This document shows, in pieces, positions 22,583 to 29,249 of a stretch of 29,249 bases of DNA. This stretch comes from RGIG7450 sp045633565 (GTDB lineage: Bacteria > Bacillota > Clostridia > RUG12999). Within the stretch, counting starts at the first letter, position 1, and every line of letters begins with the position of its first letter. The notes under the pieces were generated by a model. The model searched no databases. It was given only the letters and a program-made list of their open reading frames with translations, and was not told where the DNA came from. The stretch is from positions 1 to 29,249 of the forward strand of contig JAZQYO010000021.1 in assembly GCA_045633565.1 (NCBI GenBank). Reading direction: 5' to 3'. The translations under genes and the position numbers were made by a program.

Positions 22583-24646
22583 TTATAATTCTACTTCAAA
22601 AATGCACATTCCGCCGGGGGTAACTTTTGCACGGAAACTGTGCTGTGTACCATCGAAAGGTACCTGCCTGTATGTTTCTCCGTCATCAGAAGTTAAAAAT
22701 TTCACCGGAAGCAACGGAAACTCGCTTACACTTTTCACACTTTTATATGGTTTTTTAGAGGAAACAACACCATATCCGTAAGAAGTATAAGACGGATTTA
22801 ATACGCATATCCGATATTTACCACTTTTCAGTTTCATAACCATTATGGGCAGGCTTGAAGTAAACAGTTCTGTTCCTGTATTTTTAACCAGGAGTGCAAC
22901 TGCATTTGCAAACCCTTCTGTAACCTTGGTAAATTTAAGTGTTTCCTTAAGAATGTAGCAATCGCTGTCCACAATTTCGCCCGCATTTACATCCGGTTTT
23001 CCGTCATCAACCGATATCAGCTTTTCAATCTCCGCTTTAGTTTTATCGCTGATTTTCGTATTAAACGCAAAAGCCATCGCACTATAACTTGAGAAATTAT
23101 CACAAAAGCTGATGTCCGGCTCAATACCATATGCTCCGGGGTCAAAGCCTTTCATTGCCGTACAGACCACACTTCCTCTGTCATAAGAGGATATACGCTT
23201 TTTCTCATCTTCGGAAAAAAGGTCAAAGTTGGGGACAAATATATTGCCGATTACAAAGTCAAGGTCTTCAACTTTCGCAACTGTATTTACAAGCGTGCCA
23301 CGGTTGCCCAGCTCATAAAGATACTTATGAGTTGTCCAGCGCTTTGTCTTTATATATTCGGGAACAAGGTTGTAAAAAGCATTGTCCGACCAGATTACTG
23401 TAGGTGTTTCCGCCCGGTCAGCACCTTCATATAAACCTTCGTCAAACCTGTCCTTGAGCCATTTCCAGTCTTCTGCACGAAGGCTGTCGCCCAGGCATAC
23501 TAAAAATCCGTCTGTACAACGCTTTAAGCCATCTTTTGTCCTGCGCATATATTCAGTCATCATGTATATATCCCGTTCCAGACTGCAGGGAGCATGATGA
23601 ATAAGGTCCCATTCCTCTGTATCATCCCGTACGCCAAGCATTGTAATAAGCCTCTCCTGCGGAACAAAGGCCGAAATAAGAGGAAGCATATACATATAGT
23701 TATAATATGGGTCATGCCAATCCGGATGCTGCAAACGTATGCCGGTAGGCACAACATTCGGCACCATTGCATCAATTCCGCTTTCGGCAAGTATTTTAAG
23801 GTCAATTCCCAGACAGTAGTAGTTTTCAAATGGGTCTGTGCAGTATACCCCCAGGGTCATAACCTTTTTACCGATGGCGTGTACAGCATCACAAACCTTC
23901 TTCCAGAATACACCCCATCTCCACGCATTAAATTCTATCCACTGCTGGCGGTGTTCGTTCCACAGCCATTCACCACGCATCTTTTTATTGTCATTACAAT
24001 CGTCATTTAACCCTGCTTTTAAGTTTTCGGGAAGATTTATACCTGTATGCTGTGCAAACTGGTCAAGCATATCGCCGGAAAAATCCCCACGATTGATTCT
24101 CCAACTCATAGGACAAATCAGGTCAGTAGGTAAAAATCCGGCAAAATCATAGTCAACAAGAGTCTGGCAAAGTTTTTCCACAAAGAAATCTTCAAAATAA
24201 CTGCCATCTTCAAATCTTCTGAGAACATTAATAGCCCCTTTGGACTCTATATCATCAAAAAAGATTTCGGGGTGTTTGTAAATCCATTCATCGTGAAACT
24301 CATTATTGTTACAGTTACCCATAACATTAAGATAAACTTCCGTACCTTCCGCTGAAAGGTTTTTAACAAGCTGTCTCAGGTCGTAGTTTGTCCACTCCTG
24401 TCTTTCCCTGAAACCGTTGCGCTTGCTTCCGCTGTATGAGCACATATCCGGCGGAAGAACCACCTCTTTATCCATACCCTCGTGTTGCAGGATTACATCC
24501 ATACTATATATAAATGTTGAAATGACATCAGGGGTAAAGGGCACTCTTTCCAGCATTCCTTTTGCACCTTTGTCAGCATCCGTCTTTTCAAAACCTATAG
24601 GAGGAATCCATACCTGAATTTCCGCCTTTTCATATCTTTTTCCCAT
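22583..24646 (-). CDS. Large unassigned protein, probable glycoside-hydrolase-like barrel
   Basis: A 687-residue protein I cannot place in a named family. No signal peptide or membrane segment. The first ~420 residues alternate hydrophobic strands and Trp/Tyr/Asp/Glu-rich loops typical of a TIM-barrel glycosidase (TNYDLRQLVKNLSAEGTEVYLNV, DFAGFLPTDLICP, QWIEFNAWRWGVFWKKV, KVMTLGVYCTDPF, GIDAMVPNVV), with conserved-looking carboxylates among them. The middle region (about 430-560) looks like a second alpha/beta domain, and the last ~100 residues are a beta-sandwich-like tail (KLKSGKYRICVLNPS). An AAGGAGGTAATAAA site precedes the ATG. It lies 14 bases after an SGNH esterase and 33 bases before a GH43 gene, so a role in glycan breakdown is likely but unproven. 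Confidence 0.7.
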   Translation of the reverse strand: MGKRYEKAEIQVWIPPIGFEKTDADKGAKGMLERVPFTPDVISTFIYSMDVILQHEGMDKEVVLPPDMCSYSGSKRNGFRERQEWTNYDLRQLVKNLSAEGTEVYLNVMGNCNNNEFHDEWIYKHPEIFFDDIESKGAINVLRRFEDGSYFEDFFVEKLCQTLVDYDFAGFLPTDLICPMSWRINRGDFSGDMLDQFAQHTGINLPENLKAGLNDDCNDNKKMRGEWLWNEHRQQWIEFNAWRWGVFWKKVCDAVHAIGKKVMTLGVYCTDPFENYYCLGIDLKILAESGIDAMVPNVVPTGIRLQHPDWHDPYYNYMYMLPLISAFVPQERLITMLGVRDDTEEWDLIHHAPCSLERDIYMMTEYMRRTKDGLKRCTDGFLVCLGDSLRAEDWKWLKDRFDEGLYEGADRAETPTVIWSDNAFYNLVPEYIKTKRWTTHKYLYELGNRGTLVNTVAKVEDLDFVIGNIFVPNFDLFSEDEKKRISSYDRGSVVCTAMKGFDPGAYGIEPDISFCDNFSSYSAMAFAFNTKISDKTKAEIEKLISVDDGKPDVNAGEIVDSDCYILKETLKFTKVTEGFANAVALLVKNTGTELFTSSLPIMVMKLKSGKYRICVLNPSYTSYGYGVVSSKKPYKSVKSVSEFPLLPVKFLTSDDGETYRQVPFDGTQHSFRAKVTPGGMCIFEVEL

Positions 24647-24660
24647 TTTATTACCTCCTT

Positions 24661-25707
24661 CTATTTGCTGTTAATTATAGTAATAACTTCGGCAACCGCC
24701 TTTGCCATGGAATAAAATCCAAAGTCGGTCGGATGAGCATAGTCCACCGTTCCGGAGTCTCCGCAAAGCTTAGTCAGCGCCTTCCCATCAACAAAATAAA
24801 CATTTTTATCTCCTGAAGAAACTGCATCAAGATAGGTTTTTTCAACTATGCTCCGTCTTATTTCTTCTTCCCGGGTTAAAAAATGTTTGGGGCGGGACAT
24901 CATAATCACCGGCAGATGCGGATGCTTTTCCCTTATTTTCTTAAACATTTTTTCGTGAGTCTGTTCAAGATGCTCTACTGTTGGGGCATTCCAGTCATAA
25001 TCATACACAAATATTGACATATCAAGATTTTTTATATAATCGGCAATTTCATCTTCCGCCAGAGCACTTCCTGAAAAACCGAGGTTTATGTAATCATATT
25101 CAAACATTCTTGACAAAATTGCCTGGTAGCTCATGCCCGGTCTTGATGCACATCCGCCGTGCGTGATAGATGAGCCGTAAAATACAATCGGCTTATCGTT
25201 TTTGTAGGGCTTTGCCTCTTTTAAAACAGAGTTTTCCTGCAAGCCGATATACAAATCTAAAACCTCGGAATACAGCGGGAAATTAATTGTTATTTCCCTC
25301 TCTTTTTTGTCTTCAAATTCAAAAAGGCTTTCATATCCGTCTGTAATATCAAAGGGCGGAACAAATGTATTCACAAAATGGTCGCCCTCATACATATCAA
25401 AACCGATAGAACCAGTTAATGCAAAATGAGGCATTTTGCCAAGCGCACCCATTTTAGTATAAATGGCTATGTAGGGACTGTCCGTTACAAATTTTACTCT
25501 CCCGCCTGTAGTATGCGTGTGGAGCACATGCACTCCGCTGCTTACCTTTTTTGCAACACTTTCGGGCAATCGTCTGTATTTGCCATTTTCCTTAAAAATC
25601 CCGTAAATTTTAAAAGGAGTCTCATCAACATTATAAAACTTAATATCCGTTTTCTCTATCCGGCTATTAATCTTAAAATTTTTGTCAACCTTTGATATGT
25701 CAAACAT
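24661..25707 (-). CDS. SGNH/GDSL hydrolase with N-terminal GxDLY-like domain (first in cluster)
   Basis: A 348-residue two-domain esterase. The N-terminal ~165 residues are a beta-sandwich with the motif GSIGFDMYEGD (near 114-124), a variant of the GxDLY signature. The C-terminal SGNH domain has PIVFYGSSITHGG (block I, Ser as nucleophile), INLGFSGSA (block II), IFVYDYDWNAP (block III region) and DYAHPTDFGF with the Asp-His pair near the end. Proteins of this architecture are carbohydrate or glycan acyl esterases. No signal peptide, so it should be cytoplasmic. AAGAGGA precedes the ATG. It is the first gene of the five-gene carbohydrate operon and starts 27 bases after the end of the larA remnant, so the transcript may begin further upstream. 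Confidence 0.9.
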   Translation of the reverse strand: MFDISKVDKNFKINSRIEKTDIKFYNVDETPFKIYGIFKENGKYRRLPESVAKKVSSGVHVLHTHTTGGRVKFVTDSPYIAIYTKMGALGKMPHFALTGSIGFDMYEGDHFVNTFVPPFDITDGYESLFEFEDKKEREITINFPLYSEVLDLYIGLQENSVLKEAKPYKNDKPIVFYGSSITHGGCASRPGMSYQAILSRMFEYDYINLGFSGSALAEDEIADYIKNLDMSIFVYDYDWNAPTVEHLEQTHEKMFKKIREKHPHLPVIMMSRPKHFLTREEEIRRSIVEKTYLDAVSSGDKNVYFVDGKALTKLCGDSGTVDYAHPTDFGFYSMAKAVAEVITIINSK

Positions 25708-25734
25708 GATTTTTTCCTCTTTCTAAACAATTTT

Positions 25735-26071
25735 TTACTTTTGGACAACCACAGACACACCGTCCGGAACAGCAGTTATGGTTATTTCTTCTTTTCCTAA
25801 TATTCCCTTAGCCTTTTCAATTGCCTCTCCAATTGAATGAGCAGGTATCATGTGCATTTTTTCTACCATTACATCATCCATCTCGGAAATATAAATCACC
25901 TTTGCACGCATAAGCACCCTGAGCATAATCTGTGTCTGCCACTGGTCAGGCACCGTTTCATTCCGGTTTATATTCTTCTATGGAAGATGTCAGAATTCCG
26001 CTGAGTTCTTTTCCATCAAATTCATAACTTAATCTTTCTCTTCCGTAGGGAAATACTATTTCTTTCATCAT
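25735..26071 (-). pseudogene. larA: larA (nickel-dependent lactate racemase family) with large internal deletion
   Basis: Both ends of a LarA-type gene remain, joined directly. The 5' part (26071-25958) encodes 37 residues beginning with the family's N-terminal pattern (EIVFPYGRERLSYEF and LTSSIEEYKPE) and then hits TGA. The 3' part (25953-25735, open a little further upstream) encodes 72-75 residues with the C-terminal LarA pattern (DQWQTQIMLRVLMRAKVIYIS, HMIPAHSIGEAIEKAKGIL, PDGVSVVV) in another frame. A full LarA has about 420 residues, so roughly 300 central codons, including the nickel-pincer nucleotide site, are missing. The start overlaps the ECF gene stop (ATGATGA). Both remnants are well preserved, so the loss is recent or an assembly artefact. 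Confidence 0.85.
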
Positions 26072-26604
26072 TTGCCTGACCTTTCAAAAAAATAATCCTT
26101 TAGTCTGATTATAGCAGGAATAAGAATAAGTTGCAATATAATTCCCGGAAAAGCGTCTATAACCCCTCCCGCAATAAATGCCTGAAAGGTAAAGGCCTTT
26201 CCCGCCATACCAAGCAAAATAGTTTTTGCAACCCCCCAGACTATTCGTCCGCTGACCATAGATATTACAAGGCTAACGTAAAGCCACCACACCTGCTTTT
26301 TCTGAAAAGAAAAATATAAAATTCCAATTACCCCGCCATAAGTTGCAAGCTCAAGTGACATCCACACAGCATTGGGATAAAGCGGTGGCATTCCAACCGT
26401 TACGGCCCTTAAAAACGGCAGAATAAGACCTACTGCAAGTCCGTATTTCCAGCCGCATATAAGCCCACAAAGCATAACCGGTATATGCATGGGAAGCAGA
26501 GTGTCGCCGATTTCTTTAATCTGCCCCGTCAGAAAGGGCAATGCTACACCAAGTGCTAAAAACATAGCGGAAATAATAATTTTTCTAGTACTTTTGTTGT
26601 TCAT
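26068..26604 (-). CDS. ECF transporter substrate-binding (S) component
   Basis: A 178-residue integral membrane protein of the ECF S-component type (DUF3816/PF12822-like), which binds a vitamin or metal cofactor and uses a shared EcfAAT module encoded elsewhere. There are about five to six hydrophobic segments; the family's conserved stretch is visible: DTLLPMHIPVMLCGLICGWK followed by YGLAVG, LRAVTVGMPPLYPNAVWMSLELATYGG. I use the ATG at 26604, which has GGAAGG 7 nt upstream; an in-frame TTG at 26637 has no site. It lies between glycerate kinase (34 bases) and larA (4-base overlap). The ligand is not known; association with larA would fit nickel or a nicotinate compound needed for the LarA cofactor, but that is speculation. 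Confidence 0.87.
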   Translation of the reverse strand: MNNKSTRKIIISAMFLALGVALPFLTGQIKEIGDTLLPMHIPVMLCGLICGWKYGLAVGLILPFLRAVTVGMPPLYPNAVWMSLELATYGGVIGILYFSFQKKQVWWLYVSLVISMVSGRIVWGVAKTILLGMAGKAFTFQAFIAGGVIDAFPGIILQLILIPAIIRLKDYFFERSGK

Positions 26605-26638
26605 AAACTGACCTTCCTTTTGGTCACCGACCGGCAAT

Positions 26639-27781
26639 CTAAATTTTTGTGTTTATCAGTCTGAATACCTGATATGCTGTATCTTTCAAATTCTTATAGG
26701 CGTTACTCACATTCATTGCTTCTTCAAGCGTACACGGTTTTCTCACAATGGGGAAAAACGCATCAATTCCATGTTCATTGCAACCGGTCGCATCTTCTGT
26801 TACACAACCCGAAAACGCTATAACCGGTTTACCATATTTTTTCGCAAGTTTTGCAACACCCACAGGCGCTTTACCCATATAGGACTGCCCGTCAAGTCTG
26901 CCTTCACCGGTAATAACAAGGTCTGCATCTTTAACTTGGTCTTCAAGTCCCGTTTCTTCCATCACAAGTTTAATTCCCGATTTTAAAGTTGCGCCAAGAT
27001 AAGAGAGCAGCGCAAATCCCATTCCGCCTGCCGCACCTGTTCCGGGGATTTCTGCGTCGGAATTTTCAATAACGGATTTTGTAAGCTCGGCATATTTCCC
27101 AAGCCATAAATCCATGTCTTTTATCATCTCGGCAGTTGCCCCTTTTTGAGGACCGTAAACTGCGCTGCACCCGGTTTCGCCGCATAAAATATTTTTCACA
27201 TCACACGCAACCAAAAAAGAACATTCTTTAAGTTCTTTTGCTGCGTTGTCCGTCTTAATTGTCGCAATATCTTTAAGTCCTTTTGCGCCAAAAGAAACCT
27301 GATTTCCATTTTCATCCAAAAACTCAAACCCAAGAGCCTGAAGCATCCCGACTCCGCCGTCATTTGTGGCACTGCCACCTATTCCTATAACAAACTTCCG
27401 GCAGCCTTTTGAAATCGCATCCAAAATCATTTCCCCAACCCCAAAGGTTGTGGTATTCATCGGATTGCGCTCACTTTCGTCTATCAGGGTAATCCCTGCA
27501 GCCGCAGACATTTCAATAACAGCCGTTTTTCTGTCAGGTATAAATCCGTAATTTGCCTCTATCTTCCTGCCCAGAGGGTTTGACACAACCACTTTTACCA
27601 TTTCACCACTCGTTGCAGATATAATAGCCTCCACCGTGCCTTCTCCACCGTCTGCAATGGGCGATATAATAACCTCAGCGTCTTTATATACCTCTTTAAT
27701 AGCCTCCGCTATAGCCTCTCCCGCCTCAAAGGTGGAAAGACTCCCCTTAAAAGAATCTATAGCGACTACAATTTTCTGCAT
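26639..27781 (-). CDS. glxK: Glycerate kinase, GlxK/GarK type
   Basis: Phosphorylates D-glycerate (to 2- or 3-phosphoglycerate) with ATP, cytoplasmic, feeding glycerate into lower glycolysis. The 380-residue length is that of the class I bacterial family. Landmarks: VVAIDSFKGSLS at 5-16, PIADGGEGTVEA near 41-52, VIEMSAAAGI, FVIGIGGSATNDGGVGMLQALG near 133-154, GTGAAGGMGFAL and VITGEGRLDGQSYMGKAP near 287-304. AACGGAGG precedes the ATG. It begins the unit glxK - ECF S component - larA remnant, 36 bases after the end of the secreted repeat protein gene on the same strand. Confidence 0.96.
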   Translation of the reverse strand: MQKIVVAIDSFKGSLSTFEAGEAIAEAIKEVYKDAEVIISPIADGGEGTVEAIISATSGEMVKVVVSNPLGRKIEANYGFIPDRKTAVIEMSAAAGITLIDESERNPMNTTTFGVGEMILDAISKGCRKFVIGIGGSATNDGGVGMLQALGFEFLDENGNQVSFGAKGLKDIATIKTDNAAKELKECSFLVACDVKNILCGETGCSAVYGPQKGATAEMIKDMDLWLGKYAELTKSVIENSDAEIPGTGAAGGMGFALLSYLGATLKSGIKLVMEETGLEDQVKDADLVITGEGRLDGQSYMGKAPVGVAKLAKKYGKPVIAFSGCVTEDATGCNEHGIDAFFPIVRKPCTLEEAMNVSNAYKNLKDTAYQVFRLINTKI

Positions 27782-27817
27782 AACTTTTCCTCCGTTTTAT
27801 CATTCGGCAATATCCGT

Positions 27818-28948
27818 TTACGGATTTTCACAGGCTTTTATTTCCCCTTTTTGCAAATCGATTTCATAGTTAGTAAACCATTCAGAATTGTATCTGTCAA
27901 CATATTTAAATGTAACCTTTTCATTTTCTTTATCCACTGCCAGATTTATTGGCGAACGATTTCGCGTGCTGATTTCATCGCCGTAATCAATGTATGTTCC
28001 GTCATCCCAAACCTGCAAGAGATTGTATGACGTCCACGATGTCCCGGCTACCGATATGTAAACAAAGGAATAATTTTCTGTATCAAATCTTTCTCTCGGT
28101 TCTCCAACACAATGGTAGGTTAGAAAATGAGCAATAGTTTCCTCTCTTGAAGTGTAGGGATACGGTTTAAAATTTTTCTCCGCCTCTTCAGTTTTTTCGC
28201 GATAATAATATGTAAAAGCAGTAAACGTATTATCTTTTGATGGTCTGCGGAAATAATATCCTATTGTTTCTCCTTCCGCTTTTATAGGCACCACACCCGT
28301 AGTATTTGCATGGTCAGGAAAATTAAATTGCTCCTGTGAGCCACCACAATGAAATACTTGTTCAAACGTAGCGGTCATTTCTGTCATATCTTCATTTGCC
28401 GTTAAGATAATATTTTTATTATAGGAAATAACTGCCAGTCTTTGATACAAAAATTCAAGACTTATTGTGCGTTCTTTTTCATCCCATATAAACTTCCCGC
28501 CGATTGGTGAAAACTCACCGTTATACCCCAAAGCTTCCATTGCAACAGCAGTTTTTCCACCTATATTGTAACTAGGAATTGTAACATCATAAACAGAAGT
28601 CTTTATATCTGTTTCATATATATTTCCAATTATTTTCCCGGGGTTTTGCTTGTTTTGAACTTTTTCTTCAACAAGACAGTCCGGATTCAGCGAAAAGAAC
28701 TTTAAACTGCGGGTAGAGTCATCGTAAATACACTGATGGGTATTTTCTTTAAATATATCCTCAATAACAACTGCTGTTTTACCGCCTATGTTGTAGGATT
28801 GGACCTGAATTCCATTTATATATGCACGAATGTCTGTTGAATAAATCTTCCCTATAACATCACCATTTTTTGCACAAACACTACTTTGGCAAAACACCAT
28901 AAAAACCACGACAACACTTAATAGTAAAAACATTTTTAATTTTTTCAT
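27818..28948 (-). CDS. Secreted protein with two 'SYNIGGKTAV' (copper amine oxidase N-terminal-like) repeats
   Basis: A 376-residue exported protein of unknown function. The ATG at 28948 has AAAGGAGAG at good spacing; an earlier ATG at 28999 gives a 17-residue extension without a ribosome site. Residues 1-26 are a signal peptide (KKLKMFLLL..., cleavage likely after VCA). Two repeats follow: IGKIYSTDI with SYNIGGKTAVVIED at about 32-64, and IGNIYETDI with SYNIGGKTAVAMEA at about 107-138, each closing on a 'YDD/WDE...R' strand. This is the pattern of the copper amine oxidase N-terminal-like (PF07833) stalk modules of Clostridia. The remaining ~235 residues are rich in Tyr, Phe, Thr and Glu with no family I recognise. 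Confidence 0.75.
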   Translation of the reverse strand: MKKLKMFLLLSVVVVFMVFCQSSVCAKNGDVIGKIYSTDIRAYINGIQVQSYNIGGKTAVVIEDIFKENTHQCIYDDSTRSLKFFSLNPDCLVEEKVQNKQNPGKIIGNIYETDIKTSVYDVTIPSYNIGGKTAVAMEALGYNGEFSPIGGKFIWDEKERTISLEFLYQRLAVISYNKNIILTANEDMTEMTATFEQVFHCGGSQEQFNFPDHANTTGVVPIKAEGETIGYYFRRPSKDNTFTAFTYYYREKTEEAEKNFKPYPYTSREETIAHFLTYHCVGEPRERFDTENYSFVYISVAGTSWTSYNLLQVWDDGTYIDYGDEISTRNRSPINLAVDKENEKVTFKYVDRYNSEWFTNYEIDLQKGEIKACENP

Positions 28949-29005
28949 AACATCTCTCCTTTCGACAAAATTCTTGCGAGGCATAAGGTTTAGATGCAAA
29001 CTTAG

Positions 29006-29042
29006 GCTCCCTTGTGCAAAGGGAGCTGTCAGCGTAGCTGAC
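29006..29042. repeat. Two-hairpin palindromic repeat at the end of the DUF559 gene
   Basis: Two adjacent inverted repeats: GCTCCCTT-gtgca-AAGGGAGC (29006-29026) and GTCAGC-GTA-GCTGAC (29028-29042), followed by TGAGGGATTG. I know this layout as a common small interspersed element in Clostridia genomes, often near DUF559 genes. It holds the DUF559 stop codon in its second hairpin. Only one copy is seen in the window. Confidence 0.7.
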
Positions 29043-29249
29043 TGAGGGATTGTTTTACCACATTGTCAATATGCATACATACACCCTCAAAGTTTTTCAA
29101 AACATCAGGATTTGATATTATAATAACCTTTATCCCATATTGCTCTAAATATTGAGTTCTCTTTTCATCATTCATAAATCCAACATCTTCATAGTGTTGC
29201 GACCCATCTAATTCTACAACAAGATTTGCTTTTGCACAATAAAAATCTG
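29029..29249 (-). CDS. DUF559 (VSR-like) endonuclease-fold protein, C-terminal part (partial)
   Basis: An open frame entering from the right edge of the window and ending at TGA 29031-29029; 72 residues are visible. The sequence DFYCAKANLVVELDGSQHY is the DUF559 core, a PD-(D/E)XK/very-short-patch-repair-like fold whose Glu-x-Asp-Gly part (ELDG) and preceding Asp make up the active site. It continues with RTQYLEQYGIKVIIISNPDVL and ends QSLSQLR. The last codons lie inside a palindromic repeat element, so this tail was probably supplied by the element. The start codon and N-terminus are outside the window. DUF559 function is not established; a nuclease role is expected from the fold. Confidence 0.85.
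   Translation of the reverse strand, partial: DFYCAKANLVVELDGSQHYEDVGFMNDEKRTQYLEQYGIKVIIISNPDVLKNFEGVCMHIDNVVKQSLSQLR

Noticed and set aside
27812..27825. Inverted repeat ATCCGT-TT-ACGGAT at the end of the secreted repeat protein gene
   Set aside because: Only 6 bp with a two-base loop, no T-run on either side; too weak to call a terminator.

Overview
The window looks like a chromosomal segment of an anaerobic, Gram-positive Clostridia-type bacterium (Bacillota), probably an uncultured gut or gut-like lineage. The signs are AG-rich Shine-Dalgarno sites at 5-9 nt spacing, sigma-A promoters of the TTGACA/TATAAT type, moderate-to-low GC, meso-diaminopimelate dehydrogenase, the ACT/PFL-family pair, the TIGR03960/DUF2344 radical SAM pair, a DUF559 gene ending in a palindromic repeat, and secreted proteins with the 'SYNIGGKTAV' repeat. 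This placement is inference; there is no rRNA or tRNA gene here to fix taxonomy.

Layout. (1) 1-3.8 kb: the tail of an RHS/YD-repeat protein (+), then on the minus strand a stand-alone GMP synthase ATPase subunit coupled to ddh, and an SDR/jelly-roll protein pair. (2) 3.8-6.7 kb: two plus-strand genes for small membrane proteins with cysteine clusters at the C-terminus flank the minus-strand operon ACT - PFL-family - ybaK. (3) 6.7-12.8 kb: a six-gene minus-strand operon mscL - radical SAM - DUF2344 - proB - proA - dprA from one recognisable promoter; it joins an osmotic safety valve with synthesis of the osmolyte proline. (4) 12.8-17.8 kb: a lipoprotein DNA/RNA endonuclease diverges from an EamA permease, followed by an NhaC-type Na+/H+ antiporter and, convergently, a CLC protein with altered selectivity motifs. 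(5) 17.9-20.3 kb: a malate/2-hydroxyacid dehydrogenase and malic enzyme, translationally coupled, behind a perfect consensus promoter and a terminator-like leader hairpin. (6) 20.3-25.7 kb: a five-gene carbohydrate operon (three SGNH esterases of different subtypes, a GH43 enzyme and a 687-residue protein I cannot assign), all apparently cytoplasmic. (7) 25.7-27.8 kb: glycerate kinase, an ECF S component, and a larA (nickel-dependent lactate racemase) gene reduced to its two ends by an internal deletion. (8) 27.8-29.2 kb: a secreted repeat protein and a DUF559 gene cut by the window edge, whose last codons lie in a two-hairpin repeat.

No gene-free stretch exceeds about 125 bases. No RNA genes, CRISPR arrays, insertion sequences or prophage genes were recognised. 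The most unusual items are the internally deleted larA, the GuaA lacking its glutaminase domain, the unassigned 687-residue protein in the esterase operon, the leader hairpin in front of the malate genes, and the two cysteine-tailed membrane miniproteins.
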